DNA of 64,000 nucleotides from NCBI GenBank assembly GCA_012960475.1, contig DUBE01000059.1:124001-188000 (forward strand), given 5' to 3'. The stretch's first letter is position 1. Every line of letters starts with the position of its first letter. Under the pieces are notes generated by a model. That model saw nothing but the letters and a program-made list of their open reading frames with translations. It was not told the DNA's origin and searched no databases. The DNA comes from Planctomycetota bacterium. Lineage in GTDB: Bacteria > Planctomycetota > UBA1135 > GCA-002686595. Made by a program: the position numbers and the translations under genes. Of the stretch, positions 44,276 to 56,017 are shown piece after piece.

Positions 44276-44650
44276 TCAGGACTTGGGACGCTTGCAGCCG
44301 TACTTGGAACGCCCGGCCTTACGGTCGTCGACGCCCGAAGTGTCGAGGGTGCCGCGAACAATGTGATAGCGGACACCAGGAAGGTCGCGCACACGACCTC
44401 CGCGAATCAGCACCACGCTGTGCTCCTGCAGATTGTGGCCTTCGCCGGGAATGTAGGCCGTGACCTCCTTGCCATTCGAAAGACGCACGCGAGCGGTCTT
44501 GCGCAGGGCCGAGTTGGGCTTCTTGGGAGTCTGGGTCTTGACCTGCAGACAGACCCCACGCTTGTGGGGACAAGTTTCGAGAACAGGGGACTTGGACCGG
44601 TTGACCGGCTTCTTGCGTCCCTTGCGGATGAGTTGGTTGATCGTGGGCAT
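44276..44650 (-). CDS. rpsL: 30S ribosomal protein S12
   Basis: 124 residues from the ATG at 44650 ([20 protein letters not shown]). The decoding loop [13 protein letters not shown] has the wild-type Lys found in streptomycin-sensitive ribosomes, and the [28 protein letters not shown] segment follows in two adjoining parts. Open frame beyond 44650 covers the promoter and is ignored. Confidence 0.98.
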   Translation of the reverse strand: MPTINQLIRKGRKKPVNRSKSPVLETCPHKRGVCLQVKTQTPKKPNSALRKTARVRLSNGKEVTAYIPGEGHNLQEHSVVLIRGGRVRDLPGVRYHIVRGTLDTSGVDDRKAGRSKYGCKRPKS

Positions 44651-44741
44651 GGATGAGTCAAACTGACCGTTGGGCCAGCGGGCCAACCTGACGGTGGCCT
44701 TGGGTGATCTGGGCTCTTGGCTGCCAGACCTGGGGGCAAAG

Positions 44742-44769
44742 ATTCTAGGGAGCAGGGGCCAGCCGTCAA
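44742..44769 (-). promoter_or_regulatory. Sigma70-like promoter for rpsL-rpsG
   Basis: Minus strand TTGACG (-35, 44764-44769), 16-bp spacer, TAGAAT (-10, 44742-44747), about 92 bp upstream of the rpsL start and just beyond the rpoC stop. It allows str genes to be expressed apart from rpoBC. Confidence 0.7.
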
Positions 44770-44802
44770 GTGCCAACGGCCAGCTTCCCCGTTGGAAAGA
44801 GG

Positions 44803-47800
44803 TCAGGACCCGGTTTCAAGGCCTCCGGGGGTCGGGGAATCAGGGGAGGGGGTCTCTTCCGCCTCGGGGGGAGTGTCCAAGGGGGCGACCGCCTGGGGGA
44901 TTTCCGCCTGAGGGATTTCCGCCTGAGGGATTTCCGCCTGAGGGACTTCCGCCTGAGGGACTTCCGCCTGAGGGACTTCCGCCTGAGGGACTTCCGCCTG
45001 AGGGACTTCCGCCTGGGGGACTTCCGCCTGGGGGACTTCCGCCTGGGGGACTTCCTCCTGGGGGATTTCCGCCTGGGGGATTTCCGCCTGAGGGACTTCC
45101 GCCGGGGGCACCGGTTCGGAATCAACCTCGGGGACCGCCAGTGCGGGATCCAAGGGGTCTGTGCTGAGGACCAGATCGTCGCCGGAGCTGGGCTCCGACC
45201 CGGAGACTTCTCCGGTGGCAGCCGTGCCCATCAGCACATCCATGCCGGGCAGGGGCTCAAGACTATCAAAGCCACCTCCTCCTGCAAACACACTCGGCGA
45301 GGTCGCGCCCATTCCCAGGACTGCGGCTGGATCCGCCGTGGGACTGGCGGGGACCATGGGGTCCAGCGTGCCCGCCAGCAGTGCGGCCATATCGTCGTCG
45401 GTGGGCTCGATGCTGCCGAACCCGCCGATCTCGCCAAAGTCGATGTTCTTCTTCACACGGGTACGGCTGTGGTCGCGGAAGCCTGTGCCCGTGGGCACCA
45501 GGTGTCCCAGGATCACATTTTCCTTGAGGCCAACGAGGAAATCGCGCTTGCCTGCAATGGCAGCCTCAGTCAACACCTTGGTGGTCTCCTGGAAAGAAGC
45601 CGCGGAGATGAAGGAATCCGAGGAGAGCGACGCCTTGGTCACGCCCAACAACAGAGTGTTGCCTGTGGCAGGCTTGCGCCGATCGCGACGCATGGCCTCG
45701 TTGGCGATACGGAATGCATGCCTGTCCACGATGGCACCAGGCAGGAAGGAAGCATCACCCGGGTCAGTGACCTGCACCTTGCGCATCATCTGAGAGAGGA
45801 TGACTTCAATGTGCTTATCGTCGATGACCACAGACTGGCTGCGGTAGACGTTTTGGATTTCGCCCAGCAGATACTCCTGGGCAGCTTCTTCGCCACGAAT
45901 CCGGAGGATGTCGTCCGGATAAAGCGGACCGTCCACCAACGCCTCGCCAGCTTCAACCTCGTCACCCTTGTGAACCCTGAGGTGCTTGCCCTGGGGCACA
46001 GCGTGCTCGGCTTCCTCGATGACCTCGCCGTTCTCACCCTTGGCCTTCACAATGATCGTGCGCTTGCCGCGCTTACGATCACCGAGTTCCACCTCACCTT
46101 CGATCTCACTCATCACCGCGGGCTCTTTCGGGCGCCTGGCCTCGAAGAGTTCGGTCACCCTCGGCAGACCTCCGGTGATGTCCTGGGTACCGGTGGCTTC
46201 ACGAGGAGACTTTGCCAGCAAGGTGCCCTGCCCGATCTTGGCCCGGTCTTCCACTTCCAGATAAGCCTTCTCGGGCACCGGATAGATCGCCATGGTCTCG
46301 CCCTTGGAGTCCTTGATGGCCAACTGGGGGTGCAGGTCGCCTTTGTGCTCAATGACCTGGGCTCGGGTGGTGCCACGACGGGCATCCCGTTCGATCTTGA
46401 GGGTCTTGCCCTCCACGAGGTCCTCGAAGTGAATGATTCCTTTGAATTCCGAGATGATCGGCACGGAGTGCGGGTCCCAGGTGCAGAGCACATCGCCAGC
46501 GGAGATCTGCTGGCCCTCAGTCACCTGTAGGGATGCGCCAGTAGGAATCGCGTACTGGTCGATGTCACGGGCACGGTCGTCGGTCAAGGTGATCATGCCA
46601 TTGCGGTTGAGAACCAGCACCTCGCCCTTGACCTTGCCGCTGCCTTCAGCGGTCACAACCCGCAGGTTGTTGAAGCGCACCGTGCCATCTCGTTTAGCGC
46701 GACGCTCGGTTTCTTCAACCGAACGACTCGCCGTACCACCAATGTGGAAAGTCCGCATGGTGAGCTGGGTGCCCGGTTCACCAATGGACTGAGCAGCGAT
46801 GATGCCCACCGCCAGACCGCGCTCGGCCAGTTGCCCCCGTGCCAGGTCCATGCCATAGCAACGGGCGCAGACCCCGAGAGGAGCCTCGCATGTCAGGGTG
46901 TTTCGCACACGGATGCGCTCGTGGCCCAGGGCCTCAATGCGCTCGGCGATCTCTTGGGTGATGGCCTCGCCATCGCGAACCACCACTTCGTCGTTGACCA
47001 CATCGATGATCGTGTCCCGAGCCACCCTTCCACGGATGCCCTGAGACAGAGAAACCGCCACGCGGTCACCCTTGTAAACGATGGACTTGGCGCCGCAGCC
47101 CATGGTGCCGCAGTCGTCCATGGTGACAACCACGTTTTGGGCCACATCAGTCAGCTTGCGAGTCAAGTAGCCTGCGTCAGCGGTCTTGAGGGCAGTATCA
47201 GCCAGTCCCTTACGGGCACCGTGGGTAGAGGAGAAGTACTCCAGCACCCTGAGGCCCTCACGGAAGTTGGCCTTGATGGGCGTCTCGATGATCTTGCCCG
47301 AAGGCTTGGCCATCAGGCCGCGCATGCCGCCCAACTGACGAATCTGGTCCACGGAACCACGCGCACCAGAGTCCACCATGCACCAGATCGGGTTTACATA
47401 GCCTGTCTCCTCGTTGAAGTCCTTGGCCAACACAGCCATCAGGTCGAGGCCGACCTTCTCCCGGGCGTGAGTCCACAGGTCGATGATCTTGAGGTAACGC
47501 TCGCCCTCAGTAATCACACCCCTGTTGTAGGCCTTTTCAATCTTGTCGATCTCGTCCTGGGTCTCTTTCAGCACAACAGGCTTGGTGTCGGGGATACGGA
47601 TATCGCTGCTGGCAAAAGACAAGCCCGCGCGAGTCGCGGCCTTGAAGCCCAAGTCCTTGAGGTCGTCCAGCAGTGCCAGAGTTGACTGACGGCCTAGCAG
47701 GTGGTGGCAATCAGAGATCAAGCCCTGAATGGCGCTCTTGCTGAGCTTGTAATTGTAGAGCGGCATCCCTGGCGGCAGGATGTCGTTGAACAAGATGCGT

Positions 47801-49554
47801 CCCACGGTGGTTTCCACATAGACCGGGGTACCGTCTTCCGAGGGCACCTTGCCTGCGCTGTCCACATCCACCGGAAGATCCTTGCTGCCAAACTTGACCT
47901 GGGATTCGGGGGCCAACTTGACGCGAATCGCGTCGAGGGTGCGCACGGATCCGTGACTGAGCGCCTGGAATACCTCGGCCCGCGAGGAGAAGTTCTTGGG
48001 GTTCTCACGACTGGTCAAAGGGTCCTTTGTGAGGTAATAGATCCCCAGAACCATGTCCTGGGAAGGTGAGATGATGGGGCTGCCGTTGGAAGGCGAGAAG
48101 ATGTTGTTGCTCGCCAGCATCAAGGTCGAGGCCTCAATCTGAGCCTCGAACGAAAGGGGCAGGTGCACCGCCATCTGGTCCCCGTCGAAGTCCGCGTTGA
48201 AACCACCGCAGACCAGGGGGTGCAGGCGGATCGCGTTGCCTTCGATCAGCACCGGCTCGAACGCCTGGATGCCCATACGGTGCAGAGTCGGCGCGCGGTT
48301 GAGCATCACCGGGTGGTCACGGGTGACCTCTTCCAGAATGTCCCAGACCTCGCCCTCACGGCGCTCAAGCATGCGCTTAGCGGACTTGATGGTGTCTGCA
48401 AGGCCCAGATCTTTGAGACGCCGGATAATGAAGGGCTGGAAGAGTTCCAGGGCGATTTTCTTGGGCAGACCACATTGGGTGAGAGTCAGCTCAGGGCCAA
48501 CCACGATCACCGAACGGGCGCTGTAATCCACACGCTTGCCCAGCAGGTTTTCGCGGAAACGCCCCTGTTTGCCCTTGATCATGTCGGTCAGAGACTTGAG
48601 CGGACGGTTCGAGGAGCCGAGCACGGGACGACGACAGCGTCCGTTGTCGAACAGCGCATCGACAGCCTGCTGCAGCATGCGCTTCTCGTTGCGTATGATG
48701 ACTTCAGGGGCGTTCAGATCAATCAGCTTCTTGAGGCGGTTGTTGCGGTTGATCAGCCGGCGATACAGATCGTTCAGATCGCTGGTGGCGAAGTTGCCTG
48801 AATCCAGCAAGACCAGCGGCCGAAGGTCCGGCGGAATGATCGGAACCACGTCCAGCACCATCCAGTCGGGCTCGTTGCCCGAGTCACGCAACATCTCCAC
48901 AGTTCGCAGACGCTTGATGATGTCCTTCATGCGCTGCTTTGAGCGAGTGGACTGGAGTTCCTCGCGTAGCTCCGCGGACACACTGGGCAGATCAAGCTTA
49001 CGCAGGATCTTCTTGATGCACTCAGCCCCCATTTCGGCTTCGAAGGCGGTGCCGTACTTGGAGCGGTTGTCGCGGTATTCTTCCTCGGTCAGCAGCTGAT
49101 ACTTCTCGAGGGGCGTGTCACCCGCGTCCACGACCATGTAGTCCTGAAAATAGATCACGCGCTCAAGACTGGAGACCTTGACCCCCAGGAGGTTGCCCAA
49201 GCGACTGGGCATGGCCTTGAAGAACCAGATGTGGGTCACCGAGGCAGCCAGATTCACGTGCCCCATGCGACTGCGACGCACACGGCTGTGAGTAATCATG
49301 ACCCCGCACTTATCACAGACAATGCCCTTGTGCTTGATGCCCTTGTACTTGCCACAGAAGCACTCCCAGTCTTTTTCAGGGCCAAAGATGCGCTCGCAGA
49401 ACAGGCCATCACGTTCCGGACGATAGGTGCGGTAATTGATAGTCTCAGGCTTCTTGACCTCACCGTAGGACCAAGAACGAATGTCCTCTGGGGATGCCAG
49501 CGCGATGGTCACGCTGCCGTAGTCGTTGATCCGGCTGTACTTGGCTTCTTCCAT
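44803..49554 (-). CDS. rpoC: DNA-directed RNA polymerase subunit beta' with pentapeptide-repeat tail
   Basis: 1583 residues from the ATG at 49554 ([20 protein letters not shown]). The first zinc site ([19 protein letters not shown]), the catalytic [12 protein letters not shown], the trigger-loop region and the second zinc site (CGTMGC...[11 protein letters not shown]) are all present. After about residue 1430 the protein continues with an acidic Gly/Ser/Pro-rich stretch and then about fifteen (V/I)PQAE repeats before ending GGLETGS. The typical enzyme stops well before this. The tail is probably disordered and of unknown role. Confidence 0.97.
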   Translation of the reverse strand: MEEAKYSRINDYGSVTIALASPEDIRSWSYGEVKKPETINYRTYRPERDGLFCERIFGPEKDWECFCGKYKGIKHKGIVCDKCGVMITHSRVRRSRMGHVNLAASVTHIWFFKAMPSRLGNLLGVKVSSLERVIYFQDYMVVDAGDTPLEKYQLLTEEEYRDNRSKYGTAFEAEMGAECIKKILRKLDLPSVSAELREELQSTRSKQRMKDIIKRLRTVEMLRDSGNEPDWMVLDVVPIIPPDLRPLVLLDSGNFATSDLNDLYRRLINRNNRLKKLIDLNAPEVIIRNEKRMLQQAVDALFDNGRCRRPVLGSSNRPLKSLTDMIKGKQGRFRENLLGKRVDYSARSVIVVGPELTLTQCGLPKKIALELFQPFIIRRLKDLGLADTIKSAKRMLERREGEVWDILEEVTRDHPVMLNRAPTLHRMGIQAFEPVLIEGNAIRLHPLVCGGFNADFDGDQMAVHLPLSFEAQIEASTLMLASNNIFSPSNGSPIISPSQDMVLGIYYLTKDPLTSRENPKNFSSRAEVFQALSHGSVRTLDAIRVKLAPESQVKFGSKDLPVDVDSAGKVPSEDGTPVYVETTVGRILFNDILPPGMPLYNYKLSKSAIQGLISDCHHLLGRQSTLALLDDLKDLGFKAATRAGLSFASSDIRIPDTKPVVLKETQDEIDKIEKAYNRGVITEGERYLKIIDLWTHAREKVGLDLMAVLAKDFNEETGYVNPIWCMVDSGARGSVDQIRQLGGMRGLMAKPSGKIIETPIKANFREGLRVLEYFSSTHGARKGLADTALKTADAGYLTRKLTDVAQNVVVTMDDCGTMGCGAKSIVYKGDRVAVSLSQGIRGRVARDTIIDVVNDEVVVRDGEAITQEIAERIEALGHERIRVRNTLTCEAPLGVCARCYGMDLARGQLAERGLAVGIIAAQSIGEPGTQLTMRTFHIGGTASRSVEETERRAKRDGTVRFNNLRVVTAEGSGKVKGEVLVLNRNGMITLTDDRARDIDQYAIPTGASLQVTEGQQISAGDVLCTWDPHSVPIISEFKGIIHFEDLVEGKTLKIERDARRGTTRAQVIEHKGDLHPQLAIKDSKGETMAIYPVPEKAYLEVEDRAKIGQGTLLAKSPREATGTQDITGGLPRVTELFEARRPKEPAVMSEIEGEVELGDRKRGKRTIIVKAKGENGEVIEEAEHAVPQGKHLRVHKGDEVEAGEALVDGPLYPDDILRIRGEEAAQEYLLGEIQNVYRSQSVVIDDKHIEVILSQMMRKVQVTDPGDASFLPGAIVDRHAFRIANEAMRRDRRKPATGNTLLLGVTKASLSSDSFISAASFQETTKVLTEAAIAGKRDFLVGLKENVILGHLVPTGTGFRDHSRTRVKKNIDFGEIGGFGSIEPTDDDMAALLAGTLDPMVPASPTADPAAVLGMGATSPSVFAGGGGFDSLEPLPGMDVLMGTAATGEVSGSEPSSGDDLVLSTDPLDPALAVPEVDSEPVPPAEVPQAEIPQAEIPQEEVPQAEVPQAEVPQAEVPQAEVPQAEVPQAEVPQAEVPQAEIPQAEIPQAEIPQAVAPLDTPPEAEETPSPDSPTPGGLETGS
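44892..45106 (-). repeat. 15-bp tandem repeat in rpoC tail
   Basis: The plus-strand unit GACTTCCGCCTGAGG (variants GATTTCC and CTGGGG) is repeated about fourteen times and encodes (V/I)PQAE pentapeptides. Being in multiples of three, it may vary in number without frameshift. It has the same 15-bp period as the rplO repeat but a different sequence. Confidence 0.95.
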
Positions 49555-49572
49555 GGGAGATTTCTCGTTTGT

Positions 49573-49623
49573 ACGGTGCAGGGGGGGGTGCGGTGCAGGG
49601 AGGTGCGGTGCAGGGGGTGCGGT
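49573..49623 (-). repeat. Short tandem repeat in the rpoB-rpoC spacer
   Basis: The 90-bp spacer between rpoB and rpoC contains three to four copies of CTGCACCGCACC with C-rich linkers (minus strand), about 15 to 18 bp each. This lies immediately upstream of the rpoC start, where no convincing Shine-Dalgarno sequence is visible. Confidence 0.8.
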
Positions 49624-49644
49624 TCTGTTGAGCGACACTGTCTA

Positions 49645-52600
49645 TCAGAGAGTTGCTGCGGATTTCTTGTGCAGCTGCATATTGAGGCCCAAGCCCCGGA
49701 TCTCATTGGTGAGCACTTCGAAGGAAACCGGCGTGCCGGGTTCCAGAACATTGAGGCCCTTAACCATCGATTCGTAGATCTTGGTGCGTCCGTCCACATC
49801 GTCCGACTTGACAGTCAGGAGCTCCTGCAGAATCGACGCGGCGCCATAGGCCTCAAGGGCCCAGACTTCCATTTCTCCGAAGCGCTGGCCGCCGAAGCGC
49901 GCCTTGCCGCCCAGAGGCTGCTGGGTGATCAAGCTGTAGGGGCCAGTGGCCCGTGCGTGCACCTTCTCGTCCACCAAGTGGTGCAACTTGAGCATGTACA
50001 TGATGCCCACCGTGACCTTCTGCTCGAAAGCAACACCCGAGCGCCCGTCAAACAACTTGAACTTGGCGTCGGTGGGGAAATCGGCGTCTTTCAGGACCTG
50101 CGCGATCTCCTCTTCCGTGGCGCCATCGAAAGCAGGCGTGTAGCACCGGATTCCGAGCTTGTGCGCTGCAAAGCCCAAGTGGGTCTCCAGAATCTGGCCC
50201 ACATTCATACGGCTGGGAACACCCAGGGGATTGAGCACGATATCCACGGGCTGACCGTCATCCATGTAGGGCATATCCTCGATGGGACAGATCTTGCTGA
50301 TGACACCCTTGTTTCCGTGGCGGCCGGCCATTTTGTCCCCCACCGAGATGTTGCGCTTGGTGGCCACATAGATCTTGACCATCTCCAGCACACCGGTGGG
50401 AAGTTCGTCCCCGCGGCTAAGGCGGTTGACGATCTTGTTCTTCTCAGCCTCGCGGGCTTCGATCTTGACGGTGGAATCGTGAATCGCACGCAGTGACTCT
50501 TGGCGCCCCGTTCCCTCGTCGGTGGTCTCGGCGGCCTGCTGACAAAGCACTTTGACCCGACGCAGTTCGTCATAGGTCGAGGTGTCATCGAGAGAGAATC
50601 CAGTGCCGGTCATGTCGTCCTGAATCGTGACCGCGAGGCTCTCCTGAACCTTGGTCAGCATGGTTGCAGTGTTCTCGCGCAGAGCTGAGAGGAAGCTCAT
50701 TTCCGCATCACGGATTACGTTCAGAGTCTGTGCGCGCTCTTCGTCCGTCAGGTTGACCCGACGGGAGAACTTGCGGGCGTCGATAACCACTCCACGGGTA
50801 CCCGGGGGCATAGTCAAGCTGGCGTTCTTCACGTCCACGCCGGCCTTGCCGAAGATTGCGTGCAGCAGTTTTTCTTCGGGAGTCAGCTCGCTCTTGGACT
50901 TGGGAGCAACCTTGCCCACAAGTACGTCGCCAGCAGAGACAAAGGTGCCAACGCGGATCATGCCGGACTCGTCCAGATTGGCCAGAGCGCCCTCGCCCAC
51001 GTTGGGAATGTCCGGAGTGAATTCTTCCTTTCCCAACTTGGTTTCGCGGATTTCGACCTCGTACTCCTCGATGTGTACCGAGGTGAATACGTCGTCGCGC
51101 ACCAGACGCTCGGAAACCAATATGGCATCCTCATAGTTGAAACCGTCCCAGGGCATGAAAGCCACCACCAGGTTCTTGCCCAATGCCAGCTCGCCATGGT
51201 GACTGGAAGCGCCATCTGCCAGAAGGTCGCCCTTCTCCACCACATCACCCGTGCGCACCATAGGACGGTGGTTTTGGGTGGTACGCTCGTTCATGCCACG
51301 GAACTTGGTCAAATGATACTCGTCGTCGCCAACGATGATCACGCGACTATCGGCGTACTCCACCGTGCCCGCGTTGCGAGCAAAGAGGTGAATGTTCGAG
51401 TTCTCGCAGACCAGCTTCTCCATACCGGTCCCAACGATGGGCACTTCGGGAATCACCAGAGGCACCGCTTGACGCTGCATGTTCGAACCCATCAGAGCCC
51501 GGTTGGCGTCATCGTGCTCCAGGAACGGAATCAGGGACGCGGAGATACCAATGATCTGCTTGGGAGATACATCGACATAGTTCACTTCTTCGGGGGCAAC
51601 TTCCACGTTGTCCCCGTCACGACGGGCGAGTACCCGATCTTGGGTGATCTTGCCTTCTTCGTCCACCAACACATCCGCGGGAACCATGACCATGCCCAGT
51701 TCCTCGTCCGCTCGCAGGTAGCTGACTTTGCTGGTCACCGTCCCTTTGGTGACCTTGCGGTAGGGCGAGGTCAGAAAGCCATAGGAGTCCAGTTTGGAGT
51801 ACAGGGCCAAGGACGAAATCAGGCCGATGTTGGCCCCTTCCGGGGTCTCGATCGGGCACAAGCGCCCGTAGTGGGAGAGGTGCACGTCACGCACATCGAA
51901 ACCGGCGCGTTTTCGGTTCAAACCGCCCGGGCCCAGGGCCGACAGACGGCGTTCATGCGCCAACTGACTGAGTGGATTGGCCTGGTCTACCACCTGCGAC
52001 AGCTCCGAGCGCCCAAAGAAGTAGTCCACGGCACTTGAGAAGGTCTTGGAGTTGATCAACTCACGGGGCTTGATCTTCTCGCGATCCTCAAGGTTCATGC
52101 GTTCCTGGGCCGTGCGGCGCAGCTTGAGGAGACCCTTGCGGAACTCCTCACCCGCCAGTTCAGCGATGGTGCGCACCCGACGGTTGCCAAGGTTGTCGAT
52201 GTCGTCAATTTCGCCTTCGCCCTTGCGCAAGCCCACCAGATACTTGACCGAATTGAGGATGTCCTGGGGTTGAAGGACCTGCACCTTCTCGGCGATGTCC
52301 TGGGTGAACTTGCGGTTCAGACGGAAACGGCCCACACGACCCAAGCGGTAGCGCTGGGGATCGTAAAACTTCTCGTGGAACAGCTCGCGGGCCTTCTCCA
52401 GCTGGGGCGGATTGCCCGGACGCAGGCGCGAGTAGATCTTCAGAAGAGCATCCTCGTGACTACGCACGGTGGAATCGTCGTGCATGCTGTTCAGAATCAG
52501 CATGTCCAGATCTGCAATGTTCGCGTCGATGATCTCGACTTCAGCCAATTCACTGGCAGCGATCTCAAGGGCTGCGGTCTCGGGGATCGGCATACCCGAA

Positions 52601-53382
52601 GGCACCAAGACCTCGCCAGTCTTCAGCACCACGATGTCTCCAACAGCGATGCGGTCGGTAACCTTCTTGGCGAAGGCGTTTTCCGTGGTGGACTTGGTCT
52701 TCTTGATCACCTTGGTGGGATAGAACTTCCGCATCAGAGCTTGATCCGTACCCATGTCCTCTTCCAGAGCACGCAGGAAGGTGACCGCCGAGAACTTGCC
52801 CGACTGATCAATGCGCACCTGCAAGATTTCCTTCTTGGTGACATTGAGTTCAATCCAACTGCCACGCTCGGGAATAATCCAACATGAGTGCAAGTGGCGA
52901 TCGGCGCTGCTGTCCACCAGGAAATCCACACCCGGTGATCTGTGCAGCTGACTGACGATCACGCGCTCACTACCGTTGATGATGAACTCGCCACCCCCGC
53001 GCATGATGGGGATCTCGCCCAGGTAGACCTCTTCCTCAATGGGCTCGGGCTTGATCAAGCGCAACCGCACCCGGAAGGGATAGCCGTGGGACATGCGCAG
53101 GTGACGGCATTCCTCGATGTTGTAGCGCGGTCGCCCGAGTTCGTAGCCGATATACTCAAGACACATGGTCTTGTCGTAAGAGTAGATCGGGAAGACTTCG
53201 TGCAACAGGGCTTCGAGGCCCTGAACGGGACGCGAACCGGGAGGAGTGTCCGCGCCGAGGAACTTGTCATAAGCCTCAGTCTGGATCTCCGTCAGGTTCG
53301 GGAGGGACTCGATTTCCGTGACACGGCCGAAGATCTTGGTTTTGACCTTCGGATCCGCAATGCGGCCAGGGTGGTTGGTCAT
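49645..53382 (-). CDS. rpoB: DNA-directed RNA polymerase subunit beta
   Basis: 1245 residues. It has the rifampicin-region sequence [16 protein letters not shown], the [13 protein letters not shown] motif, GYNYEDAI-like [16 protein letters not shown], the [11 protein letters not shown] motif and the C-terminal [22 protein letters not shown]-like stretch ([21 protein letters not shown]). The RRDR has Gln and His in the usual places ([27 protein letters not shown], in two adjoining parts), so no resistance change is evident. It follows rplL after a 431-bp gap and precedes rpoC by 90 bp. Confidence 0.98.
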   Translation of the reverse strand: MTNHPGRIADPKVKTKIFGRVTEIESLPNLTEIQTEAYDKFLGADTPPGSRPVQGLEALLHEVFPIYSYDKTMCLEYIGYELGRPRYNIEECRHLRMSHGYPFRVRLRLIKPEPIEEEVYLGEIPIMRGGGEFIINGSERVIVSQLHRSPGVDFLVDSSADRHLHSCWIIPERGSWIELNVTKKEILQVRIDQSGKFSAVTFLRALEEDMGTDQALMRKFYPTKVIKKTKSTTENAFAKKVTDRIAVGDIVVLKTGEVLVPSGMPIPETAALEIAASELAEVEIIDANIADLDMLILNSMHDDSTVRSHEDALLKIYSRLRPGNPPQLEKARELFHEKFYDPQRYRLGRVGRFRLNRKFTQDIAEKVQVLQPQDILNSVKYLVGLRKGEGEIDDIDNLGNRRVRTIAELAGEEFRKGLLKLRRTAQERMNLEDREKIKPRELINSKTFSSAVDYFFGRSELSQVVDQANPLSQLAHERRLSALGPGGLNRKRAGFDVRDVHLSHYGRLCPIETPEGANIGLISSLALYSKLDSYGFLTSPYRKVTKGTVTSKVSYLRADEELGMVMVPADVLVDEEGKITQDRVLARRDGDNVEVAPEEVNYVDVSPKQIIGISASLIPFLEHDDANRALMGSNMQRQAVPLVIPEVPIVGTGMEKLVCENSNIHLFARNAGTVEYADSRVIIVGDDEYHLTKFRGMNERTTQNHRPMVRTGDVVEKGDLLADGASSHHGELALGKNLVVAFMPWDGFNYEDAILVSERLVRDDVFTSVHIEEYEVEIRETKLGKEEFTPDIPNVGEGALANLDESGMIRVGTFVSAGDVLVGKVAPKSKSELTPEEKLLHAIFGKAGVDVKNASLTMPPGTRGVVIDARKFSRRVNLTDEERAQTLNVIRDAEMSFLSALRENTATMLTKVQESLAVTIQDDMTGTGFSLDDTSTYDELRRVKVLCQQAAETTDEGTGRQESLRAIHDSTVKIEAREAEKNKIVNRLSRGDELPTGVLEMVKIYVATKRNISVGDKMAGRHGNKGVISKICPIEDMPYMDDGQPVDIVLNPLGVPSRMNVGQILETHLGFAAHKLGIRCYTPAFDGATEEEIAQVLKDADFPTDAKFKLFDGRSGVAFEQKVTVGIMYMLKLHHLVDEKVHARATGPYSLITQQPLGGKARFGGQRFGEMEVWALEAYGAASILQELLTVKSDDVDGRTKIYESMVKGLNVLEPGTPVSFEVLTNEIRGLGLNMQLHKKSAATL

Positions 53383-53813
53383 AGAGTCAACTCTCCGGCA
53401 CCCTCGGGTGCGGGGAAGGGGTTTTGGGCGCCGAGCGCAGAGCCCTGGGGCGATCTTGAGGGATCACCCACTGGAGGCAACGGTGAACGGGTCGGGGGGC
53501 ACGGCAAAGCCCGACGCGCGAATGAGGGGGGGGACAACCTCAAAGGGCAGTCCGACATCGTAGAGTTACCCAGCACAGAAGGCAAATCCCATTCCAAGGG
53601 CCAAATCGAGCGCTGGCCCCCAGGGGCACCCGGTGAAAGGCGCGCCCGATGGGGGCAGACCTGCCCCAAAGCGGCAGCCTGAGACCGTCCAAGGACGGCT
53701 TCAGAGCGCGCCAGAGGGGGGGCGCCCAGGGGAATGGGGATGATTAGGCTCACCAAGTACAAGATCAGGAAAATGCGTTGCCCCCTGCTGTGACCCGCAG
53801 GGGACTCCGAGAA
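53383..53813. other. Long rplL-rpoB intergenic region
   Basis: No protein-like frame is found in these 431 bp. The end nearest rplL holds a hairpin (53782-53803). The rest is GC-rich with several G-runs. In many bacteria this position contains an attenuator or an extra promoter for rpoBC; I saw no clear -35/-10 pair. Confidence 0.5.
53782..53803 (-). terminator. Possible attenuator hairpin between rplL and rpoB
   Basis: On the minus strand CCCCTGC pairs with GCAGGGG (7 bp, 8-nt loop), 11 bp after the rplL stop. A weak T-stretch (CATTTTCC) follows 9 nt later. It could partially terminate transcription, giving more L7/L12 than RNA polymerase. Confidence 0.5.
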
Positions 53814-54212
53814 TCAGGCAATCTTGGCAGAGGCACCAGTGGCTTCGAGCTTGGTCTTGATCTCTTCGGCCTCTTCCTTGGAAACGCCTTCCTTGACGGG
53901 CTTGGGGGCTTCGTCCACCAGACCCTTGGCCTCCTTGAGGCCCAGCCCAGTGATCGCGCGGACCTCCTTGATGACGGAAATCTTGTTGCCGCCAACGCTT
54001 TCGAGGATCACGTCAAAGGACGTTTTCTCCTCCGCCTCAGCGGCCGCAGGAGCGGCCGCCACGGCGGCGGCGGGAGCGGCGGCGCTCACGCCCCACTCAT
54101 CCTCAAGGAACTTCACAAGCTGGGAAGCCTGCATCAGAGTCAAACCGCTGAGTTGATCAGCAATCGTCTTCAGCTCTTTGTCGAGCTCAATCGTGGTGGT
54201 CTCTTCGGACAT
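53814..54212 (-). CDS. rplL: 50S ribosomal protein L7/L12
   Basis: 132 residues. N-terminal dimerisation helices ([31 protein letters not shown]), an Ala-rich hinge ([21 protein letters not shown]) and the C-terminal factor-binding domain ([41 protein letters not shown]). It forms the stalk with L10 and recruits translation GTPases. It follows rplJ by 151 bp. Confidence 0.98.
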   Translation of the reverse strand: MSEETTTIELDKELKTIADQLSGLTLMQASQLVKFLEDEWGVSAAAPAAAVAAAPAAAEAEEKTSFDVILESVGGNKISVIKEVRAITGLGLKEAKGLVDEAPKPVKEGVSKEEAEEIKTKLEATGASAKIA

Positions 54213-54363
54213 GGTGCTATTTCTCGTTCGAGATGAGTGTTGTTGTGTTCGTAGCTGCTGACGATCAAGCCGCCAGCGTCAGGGGTTTGTTTGCACGCGG
54301 GTGAACCCGCGCGTGGAAATTGAATGAACAGGGCGCAACCGCGCCCCATCCGTGTGTCATGGT

Positions 54364-54900
54364 TCAGGCGTCGTCCTGACTGTCGATGTGGGCTTGAAGG
54401 ACTCGGGCAAGACCCGAGGGGACTGCATTGATCACCGAAGCCAGGCCGCGGGCCGGCCCGGAGATCACGCCGAGCATCATGGCGTTGACTGTGTCGCGAT
54501 CCGGCAGATCTGCCAGGGCGATAGCCCCATCAGAGCCCATGACCTCACCCTCAAAAAGGGCAGCCTTGATGGCAATCTTGCCTTGCTTACGCAGGGCCTT
54601 GAAGTCAATGTCGGAGAAGGCCTTGGCTGCATTGATCACATCTTCTGTAGAGCAGGTCACGAGACCGGTATTGCCTATCAGAGTGGCCGCATCCAACTCG
54701 ACTCCCTGCTCTGCCAAAAGGCGCCGAAGCAAACTGTTGCGCACCATGCGCAGCCGCAAGCCATGCTCGTCGAGTTTGATGCGCAGAGATTCGTCTTCAG
54801 CCACGGTAAGACCTGAATAGGTCACGAAGAGCATGCCTTCCGCACCGTCGAGCATTCCCGCCAGATCACGGGAGACCATTTGATTGATGATATTGACCAA
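54364..54900 (-). CDS. rplJ: 50S ribosomal protein L10
   Basis: 178 residues. It is a divergent but recognisable L10: GMLFVTYSGLTVAEDESLRIKLDEHGLRLRMVRNSLLRRLL in consecutive segments, and a C-terminal helix for L7/L12 binding (GLASVINAVPSGLARVLQAHID). It is the base of the stalk and a likely autoregulator of rplJL. It starts 3 bp after rplA. Confidence 0.93.
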   Translation of the reverse strand: MVNIINQMVSRDLAGMLDGAEGMLFVTYSGLTVAEDESLRIKLDEHGLRLRMVRNSLLRRLLAEQGVELDAATLIGNTGLVTCSTEDVINAAKAFSDIDFKALRKQGKIAIKAALFEGEVMGSDGAIALADLPDRDTVNAMMLGVISGPARGLASVINAVPSGLARVLQAHIDSQDDA

Positions 54901-54903
54901 GAC

Positions 54904-55590
54904 TCAGCCTCCGTATTGGACAGTTGCGCCTGGACCCATGGTGGTCGAGACGCTGATCTTGCGGACGAATGCACCCTTCACGGCTGCGGGACGCATGCCG
55001 GTCAAGTGATCCAAGAAGGCGCCCAGATTGGCGACCAGATCGCTGGTGTCGAATGAGCGCTTGCCCAGGGGGGCATGCACGTTGCCTCCGGCATCGGTAC
55101 GAAATTCGACCTTGCCCGCTTTGAAGTCCGTGACCGCTTGGGCCACATCGGGGGTCACGGTACCCGACTTGGGCGAGGGCATCTTGCCCTGGGGGCCAAG
55201 CACCTTACCCAGTCGTCCCACATGCTTCATCATGTCGGGGCTGGCGATAACCACATCAAAGTCCATCCAGCCCCCTTGGATACGCTCGGCCAGATCAGCG
55301 GCGCCAACGACATCGGCCCCGGCTGCTGTGGCGGCTTCGGCCTTGTCGCCCTCGGCGAAGACCGCAACCACCACGGTCCTACCCAATCCCTTGGGCAAGG
55401 ACACCGCGCCTCGAACCAGCTGGTCGGACTTGCGGGGATCGATTCCCAAGCGCACGGCGACCTCGAAGGTCTCGTCGAACTTGGCGGCGGGCAATCCCTT
55501 CAGGAGGTCGAAAGCCTCTTGGGGGGAATAATTCTGGCCTCGATCCACCTGAGCGGCGGCCTGGACAAATCGCTTGCTGTGCTTCGTCAT
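54904..55590 (-). CDS. rplA: 50S ribosomal protein L1
   Basis: 228 residues from the ATG at 55590 (MTKHSKRFVQAAAQVDRGQN); upstream open sequence overlaps rplK. It has DETFEVAVRLGIDPRKSDQLVRG, the central domain GADVVGAADLAERIQGGWMDFD and the signature GKVLGPQGKMPSPKSGTVT. The protein forms the L1 stalk. The gene follows rplK by 1 bp. Confidence 0.97.
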   Translation of the reverse strand: MTKHSKRFVQAAAQVDRGQNYSPQEAFDLLKGLPAAKFDETFEVAVRLGIDPRKSDQLVRGAVSLPKGLGRTVVVAVFAEGDKAEAATAAGADVVGAADLAERIQGGWMDFDVVIASPDMMKHVGRLGKVLGPQGKMPSPKSGTVTPDVAQAVTDFKAGKVEFRTDAGGNVHAPLGKRSFDTSDLVANLGAFLDHLTGMRPAAVKGAFVRKISVSTTMGPGATVQYGG

Positions 55591-55591
55591 A

Positions 55592-56017
55592 TCAGCCTTC
55601 CACCTCGATGCCTGCGGAGCGCGCCGTGCCTGCGATAATGCGGCAGGCATGCTCCATGTTCCGGGCGTTGAGGTCATTCTTCTTGATAGTGGCGATCTCC
55701 TCGACCTGGGCCATGGTGACCTTGCCGACAATCTCGGTGCCCACTTCGCCAGCACCCTTGTCCACACCCGCGGCCTTCTTCAGCAGCACGGCTGCAGGAG
55801 GAGACTTGAGGATGAAGTCGAAGGTACGGTCCCCATAGACGCTGATCTCGACTGGAATGATCATTCCATTCTGATCACGCGTTGCGTCGTTGAAGCGCTT
55901 GACGAATTCCCCGATGTTAACGCCGTGAGAGCCCAGGGCCGGGCCTACCGGAGGCGCCGGGGTTGCCTGGCCCGCAGGGCATTGCAGTTTGATCTTGCCT
56001 GTGACTTCCTTTGCCAT
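55592..56017 (-). CDS. rplK: 50S ribosomal protein L11
   Basis: 141 residues of standard length. [36 protein letters not shown] in consecutive segments, and the C-terminal RNA-binding domain with [16 protein letters not shown]. It forms the GTPase-associated centre. It starts directly after the nusG stop. Confidence 0.98.
   Translation of the reverse strand: MAKEVTGKIKLQCPAGQATPAPPVGPALGSHGVNIGEFVKRFNDATRDQNGMIIPVEISVYGDRTFDFILKSPPAAVLLKKAAGVDKGAGEVGTEIVGKVTMAQVEEIATIKKNDLNARNMEHACRIIAGTARSAGIEVEG

Noticed and set aside
44892-45106. Second 15-bp repeat array
   Set aside because: No spacers; it is the coding sequence of the rpoC tail. Proteins read from the opposite strand (FRLRD repeats) are shadows.
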